Source: Strongylocentrotus purpuratus (taxonomy: Eukaryota; Echinodermata; Echinoidea; Camarodonta; Strongylocentrotidae). Taken from it: a stretch of 64,000 nucleotides of DNA. The position numbers were made by a program, and so were the translations under genes. Numbering within the stretch: position 1 is the first letter of the stretch; every line of letters starts with the position of its first letter. The DNA lies in assembly GCF_000002235.5 (NCBI RefSeq), contig NW_022145609.1, positions 33,798,630-33,862,629 on the forward strand, read 5' to 3'. The notes beneath the pieces are model-generated. The model did no database searches and was not told the DNA's origin. It was given only the letters and a program-made list of their open reading frames with translations. Below are positions 1 to 12,000 of this stretch, in pieces.

Positions 1-430
1 AATGACAGTAATGAGGATTAATGCCCCACAAAAGGGCACTAATATAGCACATCGACACGGTTTTGATCCTGGGGCCTCACAGTTATGAGGCCATTGCTTT
101 GTCACTAAACCGTGACTGTATGCAGCGGTGGCTAAGGTAGGGGGCAGTTTCCATAAATAAAAAAAAAACAGAAAATGCAATAAATTTTCAATAATTTATT
201 GCATGTTACCCCGGTCCCCAACATAAAAAAATCTTCTGTGTGCCCATGCCTTGAGCCATAATGCATGACCGTCCAGAGGTTTTTTATGTTGGGGACCGGG
301 GTAAAATGCAATAAATTATTGAAAATTTATTGCATTTCCTGTTTTTTTTTAAATTTATGGAAACTGCCCCCTACCCTAGCCCCCGCTGCGTACAGTCATG
401 GTTCAGTGACAAAACAATGGCTTCAAACAA
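1..430. repeat. Palindromic MITE, copy 1
   Basis: Two arms pair with each other: a left arm running through CTGTATGCAGCGGTGGCTAA, and a right arm with its complement around 360-405. An inner TTTCAATAATTTATTGCAT hairpin centres near 245-265. A related copy lies at 7895-8345, and the leading 90 bases (AAAAGGGCACTA...CGACACGG) are shared too. Its left boundary may lie outside the window. Confidence 0.7.
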
Positions 431-797
431 ACAATACAAACGTACATATTTTTGTACATAAACTGAATATTAAAATGATTCACGAATAGTGATTCTAAAT
501 TTAGTTTAATCATCGCCGGTAATATAGATGTGACGACAGTACTTACAGAAGGAAGTGCTGTTCGATTCTTGCCGGCCTCTTTTCCTCTTGGCCTTATCTT
601 GTGAGTATAAACTTTAAATCAGTTTTGATGTCTTTTATTTAGATGCTGTGATATTGTTATTTTCAAGGTTATATCTTAGGAGCTTGAGGAAAATAGTATA
701 TCAAGATTACATAATTGTTTGTATTGTTTTCACAAGATGTAGATGTCGATATATTCTAAATATATGTATTTCAACTGTATTTTTGTGGAAATATGTT

Positions 798-2779
798 CAT
801 GGGTGTCGATCCCGGGGGGATGGGGGGATATATCCCCCCCCCCCCAATATTTCAGGTGGGTGGGATGGCCTGTACAATCATCCCCCCCCCCCCAATAATT
901 CACCCTAAAAAAAATAAAAATAAGAGAAAAAGTTAATGGTTATTACTCGCAAGATGACCATCAATATTCACATTTTGCTATCTCATTTTCATAATACATA
1001 CATATATACGAAGTAAATGAGACAACCGTATATGAGACAAGAATAAATTGAATTCTCACTCATACGGCTTCATCAGGAATTAATGAATTTATTCAATTTG
1101 TTCAATCAACAGCATCATTGAAATGCACTGCGCCATTGCAAAGACGCAGCGTTAAAAAGCAACGAGATAAATGTTAAGCGCGAAGCGCAAAAGTAGCAAT
1201 CTGCAATGCACATCAGATAATCCTGGACAGTGTAAACGTAGATGAACTCTGTGACGAATTCGTGATGAGATCGGAGACAAGGAGAAAGATTTTCGGACAT
1301 TAGTGTGACTTATAAGATAGTTCACAAGTTGTAATGTCGTTTCCGTTCACCCTTTTTAAAATTCACGTCATTGTATCTTTATTTGTGTTTTTTTTCACTC
1401 ATTTTATTTCCTGATATTTCCTAAAACATTTTTCATTTTTGGAGAAAGATTATATGTCACAACTTATTTTTGTTTCATTGAAAATCAGATGTAGGCCTAC
1501 GTCACTGGCGTACTGGTGGGGAGGGGCTTGGGGCGCTAGCCCCCCCCCCCCCCATAAAATCCAACCATGACTTATTTTCAATTTCATACAAGTGATTTAT
1601 AAAGAGTAATATACAATTCCTTTCCAGAAGCTATTGCGACGAGCAATGCCGGGAGATAACATGCTATCCACCACTCGGGCTGTGCATGCAAAGATTTGCG
1701 AACGAACGTTCCATACGTACATCATGTGGGGAAACTGAATTCAGACAAGGATGAATATAAAGAGCAGTAAAACGAATTGTCTTCTTTCTCTAATAATTTA
1801 GTGAAACGGCAAAGCTTAAGCGCGGGAGGGGGGGGGCAACCGAATTCAGACTAGGATTAAGAGTTATAATTAAATGAAACGTCAAAGTACACGATACAAC
1901 GAATGCTCTTCTTTTCCTAATAATTTAATGAAACGTGAAAGCTTCCGCGCTACGCGCGGGATGAGCGAAAATTATTTCAGACGTGGATTAAGAATCAATC
2001 AAATGAAACGCCAAAGCTTCCGCGCTTCGCGCGGGAGGGGGGAAACTGAATTCAGACAAGGACACGATACAACGAATCGTCTTCCTTCTCTTATAATTTA
2101 ATGAAACGGTAAAGCTTACGCGCTTAGCGCTGGATGGGCGAAAAGGAATACAAATAAGGACTAAGAGTAATAATTTATTGAAACGTCAAAGCTTCCGCGC
2201 TTCGCGCGGATGGGGGGAAACTGAATTTAGACAAGGATTAAGAGTCGAGAATGGTACATCGAATCGTCTTCTTTCTTTAATAATCTAATGAAGCGTCAGA
2301 GCTTCCGCGCTACGCGCGGAGGAGGGGGAACTTGATTCAAACTTTAAGGATTAAGAGTCGAGGATGGTACATCGAATCGTCTTCTTTCTTTAGTAATCTA
2401 ATGGAACGTCAGAGCTTCCGCGCTACGCGCGGAGAAAGGGGAACTTGATTCAAACAAGGATTAAGAGTCGAGAACGGTCCAACGAATCGTCTTCTTTCTC
2501 TAATAATTTAATGAAACGTCAAAGCTTCCGCACTTCGCTGGGGAGGGGGGAAACTCTCCCCTCCCTGCACCCAACCCCTAGGCCTGTAAGTAGCTGTTAG
2601 TGATTCGCACGTTTTACGTGCTCATTACCGCCCCCTAAAATAAAATCCTGGCTACGCGCTTGGGGAGGGGGTGCAACCTGCCACACGCTTCTACCTCTTG
2701 GTTGCTTTGACCAATTGCCGACAATATTTTGGCACCTATCATCCCCCCCCCCAACCACGGATACAAATCGACACCCTTG
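798..2779. mobile_element. hAT-like non-autonomous element, 1982 bp, with satellite core
   Basis: The ends are inverted: CATGGGTGTCGAT on the left, and the complement of CAAGGGTGTCGAT on the right. They are flanked by a perfect 8-bp duplication AATATGTT (790-797 and 2780-2787). CA-starting inverted ends with an 8-bp target duplication are the hAT signature. No transposase frame is present; the interior is satellite and poly-C/G tracts, so it is non-autonomous. Confidence 0.75.
1740..2560. repeat. Tandem satellite with CCGCGCTTCGCGCGG hairpins
   Basis: About eight to nine diverged units carry AATGAAACGTCAAAGCTTCC, a hairpin CCGCGC-TTC-GCGCGG, and GAATTCAGACAAGGATTAAG. Spacing alternates between roughly 75 and 110-115 bases, so there is a higher-order arrangement. 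The repeated peptide MKRQSFRASRG-like that can be translated from it is a by-product, not a gene. Confidence 0.8.
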
Positions 2780-2789
2780 AATATGTTGT

Positions 2790-3780
2790 ATTTAGATATT
2801 GAATACTATACTAATGTATATTAATGTTTGCCAGGATTCCGTTAATTCTTCCCAGTTCCCTTCTTTCTTCGTTTTTAGGGAATGTCATTTTTCATGAATT
2901 CGTTGTTATATCAGTGCAACTGTAAATGTATCATAACATAGTTTATGAATAGAAATCCCTGTCATTTTGATGATATTCATACTGACATGGACGTTTACAC
3001 AACTGATTTGGTATTACATGTCTATTTTGAGTAATATTCAAGACATGCTCTGTCACTTTTATATGGATGAGGTCTGTACTTGTAATAGACGTCCAACTAC
3101 AAATCTGTTGATACATGTAGAAATGATTTTTTTTTTTTTTAAAGGGACTCGGTAACAATGTTCAGATGACAGAAAATGGTGGTAAAGTACAAGCTGCAAT
3201 GCTATAGATGTACAATTAAAGATAATCTGAAAGTTTGAGTGAAAACAGATCATTATTAATGATAAACATTGGGAAAACCTGATCTGATCGATTTCTTAAT
3301 TCTCCCAACTACTGATTACAATTTAATTGCATTTTAGGTGAATGTAAGTCCTCACAAAGCAATGCATTGGCTCTTTATACCATTCAATACATTCAGTGTT
3401 AAAAGATTATTAAAAGCCTGTCGTCTTATTTTCACTCAAAAAAGTTTGGGAAAATGTATTGTGCAATCACAGCGACGCCTTCAAAGAAAACCATAAATAT
3501 CGTTGTGGTTTGAGATTTTTTCCCCCGGATTTGCCTGTTAGAGGGTTAGTACAGTAAAAGGAATATAATAAGTAACATTTCATACAAAAAAAAATCATCA
3601 ATCTCTTTAAGTTAGTATGGACAAAATGATTGCGTCTACATTGGATCTTGGTATATCAAATGTGTAAATCATATCACGGATGACTATCACAGGTATATGA
3701 CCACAATGTCACTGGTTATAGTGGATGATATACGGGTAATATAAACTACTTCCTATACATGTGTTATGTTGTTTCTTCTA
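2790..3780. other. Unique AT-rich intergenic DNA
   Basis: No frame, repeat or RNA gene that I can support. Confidence 0.5.
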
Positions 3781-4290
3781 CGATTATTTCTTTCTAAACG
3801 TAGACTTAAGACCTATCTATTCAACACGAAGTAATTGTCCATCATCATACCGTATTTATAACCACATGTCCTATTTTCTTGTAATCTATTTATTGTCTAA
3901 TGTACATAATTATTGCAGTTTCATTAATGACATTTAATTATTGTATTTACATTTTCATTTTTCATTATCATGTTATTGTTATACATTGTTAGTTAAGTAA
4001 TTCGTCCAAATTAAGCGCATTGTTTATTTCACGTTTCTTGTTGATCCTAATCACATATTTAGTTTAACCGTACTTTTCATTTCACTTGTTTTGTAAAGCG
4101 CTTAGAAACTGTACTTGTATACCAGCGCTATATAAATCTTAAATATTATTTTATTATATTTTTAAAGCTTTCACGTAGCCGAAACAACCGATGACACAGT
4201 CCGAGGTATTGTCTTGGATGCAAAGCGCAATTAGAGTTCTGTCAGTTCTGAAATGCGCTATATAAAAATGTATTATTATTACTACTCATG
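3780..4290 (+). mobile_element. Two CR1/L2-type LINE 3' tails
   Basis: At 3785-4150 a residual LKTYLFNTK peptide is followed by GTAAAGCGCTTAGAAAC, GCGCTATATAAAT and an ATT-rich end. At 4200-4290 a second tail has GCGCTATATAAA and (ATT)n. These are 5'-truncated LINE or SINE ends. Confidence 0.55.
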
Positions 4291-4319
4291 GGACAAAATA
4301 GCTCGGATTTGCCCAATGT

Positions 4320-4535
4320 GTTCTTAATTTTCCAATCAAACCCCACTGTCCTACTTGTAGCTACTTGCTCCCTCTATATAGAAAACTTCCCCAATCGGTG
4401 CCTGTTGGTCCCCCATGATTCTCTATTTCTTATGTTATATGAGAGCTGAGTTGATGAGATAGCCACCTGTCAGTGACCTCGACGTGTGGTCTAATCCCTC
4501 CTAGCAACACTAGTACTGACGGTCTTTACACGATG
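4320..4535. repeat. MITE related to the TTAA element at 33736
   Basis: It shares CCCCACTG, CTACTTGTAGCTACTTG, CCAATCGGTG, TTGGTCCCCCATGAT and an ACTAGTAC..GGTCTTTA end with the copy at 33736-33903. The terminal TTAA duplications are no longer clear. Confidence 0.55.
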
Positions 4536-5202
4536 TCATCCCGCATGCTGAGTCAAAGATCGCACCAGTCGTTGATACGTCAGGCAAATGCCATCTCGTT
4601 TGTAACGTGCATAAAAGCTAATATGACAACTTTCTTTTGAAACTAATAGATAAAGAGACCGATTAAGAATTGCCAAATAATAGCTATTCAATGTGGTTTT
4701 CTCATTTTGTTTGGTAAAATGAATTTTGTTTTGTAGATCGAAAATCGTCCCTTGCGGTTACTCCATACAGAAGAAAGAAAGAATTTCAAATGGTTCGGTG
4801 CATTTGGTTTTGTGGGTTCAAAGTCCAGCAGTTTTACCCCAAAAATAGGATTATTGCTTATTTGAAAAGAAGGTTAAACAAACAAGGAAGCAAATCAATC
4901 AACGTTGATCAGTATTTGTATTCGCTGTCACCGACAATTATCATTAGTATTATTTCATCCGTGAAACCAATAACAAAAGCCATTACTGTTTCAGAACGTA
5001 TCAATTTCGGGAATAGAATCTGATTCACAGTCATCACGGTTGCTTTTATGTAAACTATAGTCATTATATTAGTTGGAAACTATAGTCATTATGTATAGTT
5101 GGAACCTATATTCATAATACATAGTTTGCAGAGTTTGCATTAACAGAGAAAAAAAAATTCATGGATTGTTCTAATCAGTAATCTTCTCCTTTGTGCTTCC
5201 CA

Positions 5203-5291
5203 GATATGTTAGCAGAGAGGAAAGATGTGGTTGACACTATTCATACTAGCTTTCGCAATTCCAGTATATTTTTCAATCTGCATCAATGGAG
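5203..5291 (+). promoter_or_regulatory. Possible overlapping upstream ORF at the receptor start
   Basis: A likely acceptor (TTCCCAG) precedes 5204, so the start exon may carry a 5'UTR that begins here. An ATG at about 5206 lies in a different frame from the receptor ATG at 5225 and stays open through the exon into the intron. If transcripts begin with this exon, the short frame would overlap the true start. I chose the 5225 start because it gives a signal peptide and a phase that matches the propeller exon. Confidence 0.35.
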
Positions 5292-5709
5292 GTAATTTCT
5301 CTACTTATTTCAATATTCCCATTTACGTTCAAATCTGAATAGCATATCGATGTATTGTATTCCCTGAAAATTAAACGAAATCTCCCTCTTGGAACAAGTT
5401 TACTACAGGGTCATTGACCATTTTGACAGCTAGATGGAGGTTACTAGATAAAGTTACTAAGTTTGTGGAGAATGGTGAGGGAATTTGATTATTATCAATC
5501 AAGGGACATATCCCTGATTAATCTAAGTATTCTATTTTGTCTAGGCTTTTCCCACACTTAACTGATCACTAAACGAATGTTATCTTTCTTTTTTTTTTTA
5601 TTCTTTCTTATTATTATTATCATCATCATTTCCATTATCAATATTATACATATTGTCGTTATTATTTATATTATTGGGCATCTTTTTTTTCTTCTTCTTT
5701 GTATTATTA

Positions 5710-5758
<49 letters not shown>

Positions 5759-8700
5759 CACTAGGCCTATCATCATTATGACCAATGTTCTCGTCATTAT
5801 CATCATCAACATCTTCTTCGTCATCATTGTCACCAAGATCATCATCATCAGTATCACGAACAACATCATCTTCATTATCATCAAGGGAAGCAAAATAATA
5901 ATGCATAAAGATGAATTGCATATCTATAATCTGAAAAATATCATAAGGAATGTCAAAGTTTAACACTAAGTTTAAGAAAACCGTCTGCATCGTATTTTGA
6001 CTGCTCATTGTCCTACGACTTCCTTTTTTTTTTTTTAAGATTATAATAATTTTAAAAATTCCGCATTTCTTCAAATTTTCAGCTGAAATGTTCGTTGCTG
6101 ATCCCGGGCGAGGTGCTATATATGTAGGTGCCTCTGATGACAGAGGATCCTTTGCTGGAGCAGGATTTAATGCCCTGCCTCTTCAAAACCTAATGCTGCC
6201 TTGGGCCGTCGCTTTTGATAACAGATCGAGGACAGTTTTCTGGACAGATGGTGACCTGGACGCCATTCTGAGAGCTAATATTGATGGTACAGAACAGAGA
6301 GTCATCGTTGATGGTTTGGGATGTAAGTGCATATAATTTGTATTTCTTTGATAGAGAGGGGGCACCCAGGATTGTCAGGTGAGGTTGTCTAAAGAAATCG
6401 ATGCCCACTGGGTAGAGTGGTGTAGATAATAGTCCAGTAGACGGGAACATAGACCATGTACATGACCTGGAAAAGTTGGTAAGTACAAGGTTTTTTTGTT
6501 GATTCGTGTTCTAGATGGGTATTGACCTTTTGAAAGACTATACATTAATTCATTGGAAGATATTCCATGTAGATGTCGTATAATTTGCCCAATTAGCATA
6601 TACACTGTATATGCAATATGTAATAATGTTGTTAATCTTAATCCAGGGAGACTGAAAACATGGATAATATGACTTTATGATTTAGTTGTGACACCATTTT
6701 TTAGTTTTAAGTAATGCAATTAGCTTAATATGTCATTATTGTACTAATAAGCTTAATTAGCATATATGTAAAATATTAATTATTTAGGACTCTATTTAGC
6801 TTCACAAATTGTATGTCCAACGTGGTGGTTATCTTGGTCGCAAGGCAATGTTGTCGAACCTCATAAAATGTCTAGGAAATAACGGGGTCATCATACGCAT
6901 TGATGGTTGGGCTTCAGTCATTGTATTTAGAAAGACTGTCGAAAACACACTAAAGATGGTTAAAGCAGATGATAATGATGGAATCGATGATGTGGTGAGA
7001 CATGTACGTACATAGGCCAGGGATGTTGAATACAGCAGTGCGAACTATGATCTGTCTATGTTTACCAAAGCCAGAACCATTGAGAGTACAAGCCCGACGT
7101 TGCTCAAGCTTGTGGCAGAATTCCTGGAAAAGTCATATTATCCATGTGTTCAGGCTTCCTGGATCAAGATTAGCAACATTATAACATATTGCACATATAT
7201 GCTAATTAGGCTAATTATACTACATCTACATGAAATATCTTCTCATGAATAAATAATTAGTCTTTCAAAAGTGATTTACAATGTTGCATTGCACCATTTT
7301 TAGGCTTTATAGATAAACAATGACAATAAAGTCCATATATTATACACATGCTTATTAGCTTATTATGCTCATTGTGCTATTTAAGACAATTGCATTACTT
7401 GGATTAAAAAAACTGGTGTCATAAATGAATTCCTCGTCATAGAAAACCCCTGAAAAGTCATATTATCCATGTTTTCAGGCTTCCTGGATTAAGATTAGCA
7501 ACATTATTACATATTGCACATATTATATGCTAATCAGATTATTAGGCTAATTAGGCTAATTATACTATATATACATGGAATATCTTCTCATGAATTAATG
7601 ATTAATCTTTCAAAAGTGATTTACAATGTTGCATTGCACCATTTGTAGGCTTTATAGATAAACAATGACAACGAAGTCCATATATTGTACATACACTGTT
7701 GGTCATAATGGTGGAATAATTTTTGTTTACCCCGATTTATGGAAAGTTTTTAACAATGATTCATTCCTACTAGATCTAGATAATAGTATACATTCTCAGA
7801 TTTTATTGAATAATAATGTGTGAGTGTTTGTTTTGCGTGACTGCTAAAGCATATGTATGCTATTATGCTAATCTACTAGGGGACCTACGTCCTTAAGTCA
7901 TAACTGACAGTAATGAGAAATAATGCCTCATAAAAGGGCACTACTAAAGCATATCGACACGGTTTTTATCCTGGGGGCTCACAGTAAAGGGGCCATTAAT
8001 TAGCCACTGAATCATGACTGTACGCAGCGGGGGCTAGGGTACGTCGCCGCCTCCACAAATACAACAAAACAAAGAAAATACAATAGATCTTCAATAATTC
8101 ATCGCACTCATTCCCCCGGTCCCCAACATAAAAATTCCTCTGTAGGGCAATTCATTATGGGTTAAGGCATGCCCACATAGAAGATTTTTTTTTTATCTTA
8201 GGGGTCGGGGCAAAATGCAATGAATTATTGAAAAATTTAATGGATTTTCTTTGTTTTTTGTATTTGTGGGGGCGGTGACGTACCCTAGCCCCCGCTGCGT
8301 ACAGTCATGATCCAGTGGCTAAGCAATGGCCTCGTTACGGTTTTCCAGGTCTGAAAAATTTCTACAGGACTATAAGGGGGAAATGATCATAGGGGGTCAA
8401 TCATTCCTTAGCTTTCAATTAGTCCAAGAAAAAATGTTATAAAGAGGTACGTCATGTTTTCCTGAGGCCTAAAATTCAAGCTTTAAAAATATACTTGCTA
8501 CAAAAGAAATAGATATAATATGATTCAAATGATTTTATTTCTCATGCAAAACACAATACAAGAATAATTATATGAACCGATAAATATAATGGGAAAAAAC
8601 ACGAGAAAAGAGGAACTAACTTGAAGCAGAGCTCGTTGAAGTGTTAGTTCCTTAGATGCTGTTTTACAATATAACATGAACAAAGTATGCTTCGAAATCA

Positions 8701-8986
8701 ATAAATAGACAAATATGTAGCTAAGAAATTCTAAAAATTTTGGGGAATTTTTTTTTTTTAAAGAGGAAAAATGGAGGAAAAATAGTAAAAGGCAAAAAGA
8801 AAAGAAAGATACAAAAAAGGGGAAGGAATTATTGCAAAAGCTCTAGAAAAGGGAAATTAGATCAGTAGAATGAGGGAGAAAGAAATCGAGAAAGAAATTG
8901 ATTCGAGAGTCAAACAAACCGAGATTCGATCATGCATATTTGTTTAAAAGTTTAATCTTTATATAACATCTTCATTGACAGCATGT

Positions 8987-9027
<41 letters not shown>

Positions 9028-12000
9028 AGAGGGGGGAGGGGAGGGGAGAGAGAGAAATTTAATAGAAACTTACTTTCTACATAATTTGTTAAAACCTAAT
9101 ATCAAATAATCGATGACTACTTTATCATACACAATACAATTTATGATTGTTTTCACATTGTCACATTACTTTTAGTAACTGATTATACACTCTCGCGTTG
9201 TTATGGTGATGAATCATACTAGAAATATCATAATGTATGTATGTTTCATGTTTCTCAGATCCAGCTGGTCTTGCAATTGACACAGCGAACAACAAGCTGT
9301 ACTGGACAGACTATGAACTACATGAGATAGCATCATCAACCCTACAAGGCAAAGAACGAAAAGTCCTGGTTAAAACTGGGCTACAGAGACCTCGAGGTAT
9401 TACGGTGTCCGCATGTTACTGGTGAGCAAGTCCCAAAGTAAGGGTGCATTGATTTTAAATAATGATTTAACTTGTATCATTGCAAAAGGGAAGGTTGGTT
9501 CGAACATTTTGATCTAAATTCCCCGCTAGAAAACATTCAAGAGAACAATTATTATCAATTATAACATATGAAGCCTATGATTGAAGTGAAGGCGTCATGG
9601 TATAGTTGTTCATTCACTTGAATCTTAATTGAAGGGTTGATGATTCGAATCCCAGCACGGTAGTAACAACCTTCTGCACGACATTCATCCACATTTGCTA
9701 CTCTCCACTAAGATGTAAATGGCAATTGCTAATGAGGCTTCCGTGTGTAAACAAGTTATCATTATTTGTTCATTGACTTTTAATGCAAAGACATAAAAGT
9801 AAAATATAATTTTCATTTATAGCCTATAACACTAAGTTTATATTGCAGGAGGATTTGCAGTGCAAGGAAATGTAGTCAAATTTGCTTAAGTACAACTGTC
9901 TATAAAGGCCATAATTTCGTTTTCTCCATTAAATCCCTGCCCCCCCCCCCCCCCCCACCAAATGAGCAATAATGGGGCCTGTACATAAAGACCCCCGTCT
10001 GATAAAGACCGCTTTACTGCTCTCCCTCGTGTGGTATCTACAGGCACGTAGCCACGGGGGGGGGGGGGGGGCACGTGCCCCCAACAAATTTCCAAGATCG
10101 GTTGAACTTTTTTAGACCCCTTTTTTTTACCTCTATCGATTACGTGTAGGTGCCCCCCCCCCCCCCCCAACAACAAACTCTGACTACGTGCCTGGGTATC
10201 TAGGCCTATATTAGGCATGTTTACTGTCACCGGAGCTAGAGTCTCGTTTATAGGAGTATAACTATGCGGAAACAATTATAATTGATGTCATATTGTTTAT
10301 TGTTTCCCCCACAGCCTCTTGTTCTGGGCTGACGAAAGTGCAAACACTATTGAACGTGTCAATACAGATGGAAGCAATCGTATGGTACTTGTATCGAGTG
10401 GGTTGGATTATCCAACTGCTGTAAGCCTCAATAACGAAGGTAATACATTTGTGTGTGCAGTAACCAGGAAGATCATTTTTTGAGCATGCAAATCCGGATA
10501 CCAGACTGACTATCCCGATTACACATACGTGTAGTCTTCCCTTTTAATACTATTTATACCCTCATTATTAACAAAAAATAATTTCACTTTCGGATTTAGT
10601 TCTTTGCCGTGTTTAATGTAACGTGATATCAATAGCAACTGTCACAATTTGCTCACAAACAATTAAATGAAACGATTTCAGTAGTTAATAGAAACTGATT
10701 TGAATGTGAATTTCCCCTTTGGCCCCAATTTTGAATGTTGATAGCACTCGCCCATCTGCGATCCTCGATGTGTTTAATTTGTAAAGCAATGATGCACCAA
10801 TCATGATGAAATGATGCCCTTCCAGCGACAATTATAATCGCAAAGTCTGTCGATAATTCCAATAACCTGTAGGATATCCTAGAAGTCGTGGTCGGATTAC
10901 ATAATACCGGATATACGTCCCTGTATTGTGCGCTCATGTCAGTACCTGAACAACAATGCTATTGGAATTGCTTCAAGTTGATGTTTTGGGAAGAAAACAA
11001 ATGGCATTGCTATTGTGTCGACAGTACAGGTGTTGTTCAGATCCTACTCCTTGACAATGATTATATTGCACTTCCTATACAGAGAACCGTTTATATTGGG
11101 CGGATTTTGGACGAGGGCGTGTGGAATCGGTGGAAATAAACGGTGGCGATCGCAGAGCTCACGTTGAGATGGTCAGAGGTTTTACCTTCATCAAACCTTA
11201 CGGACTCGCTCTTCTCGGGAAGGAAAATAAGATATTCTATTCGGATTACACTCAATCCGTCATCCTCGAAATTGACCAATCACAGGGCAGTGAGCGGGAA
11301 CCGATAACGATTGAAGGCGCCACTGATCAATTCCAAGATCTGACACACATCTTTATTAGCGAATTTTCTGAAGGTCTGTCCGCCACATTACTTTATAATT
11401 TGTCTGTCTTCTTTTAGTTTGTTTGTTCTTTATTTTGTTTTGCTTTGTTTTGTTTTCTTGTATTTTTCATTTCTCACTTGCCCGATTCTAAGTGGGAAAA
11501 TGTATAGGAAAGAATATAGCAACACACTGCGCTTTGGTTCAAATCATATTATTTAGGGGATCGACAACAAGTGACCCAATTCAAAGGAGCCAAGTCGCAT
11601 CCATCAACCATCAAATTAGGCGTACCACCGTAGTTCAATTCTTGGTCCCCTTTTATTTTCAATATATTTTAATAGTCTACCTGAATGTACTCCTGAAGGT
11701 ATCAAAGATATGTATGCTGACGATACGACACTTACCGTCAGTGCAAATGATGCAACTGTTGTGGAAGAAAAATTAACTGTTGCATTAAACAGAGTCATGG
11801 CATGAATTAAGGAAAATCGTCTTGTTCTTTACATTGAAAAAACTTGTGTCATGTTAATAGGCTCTTGTGCTAATCTCAAGAAAATTGAATCTTTCACCAT
11901 TTCATTAAATGGCAATTTGATCAAAAGATTTCAATTCACCAAATGCTTAGGACTTTTGATAGATGAAGAGTTGTAATGGTCTAAACAAATCAAAAACGTA

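Noticed and set aside
1874-2101. MKRQSFRASRG repeated peptide
   Set aside because: It follows the DNA satellite unit and is broken in other units.
5577-6074. Ile-rich plus-strand and Asp/Asn-rich minus-strand long frames
   Set aside because: They are translations of ATT/ATC microsatellite; no start context, splice or family support.
7002-7252. Short frames in receptor intron 2
   Set aside because: They lie in the inverted repeat block and show no coding signature.
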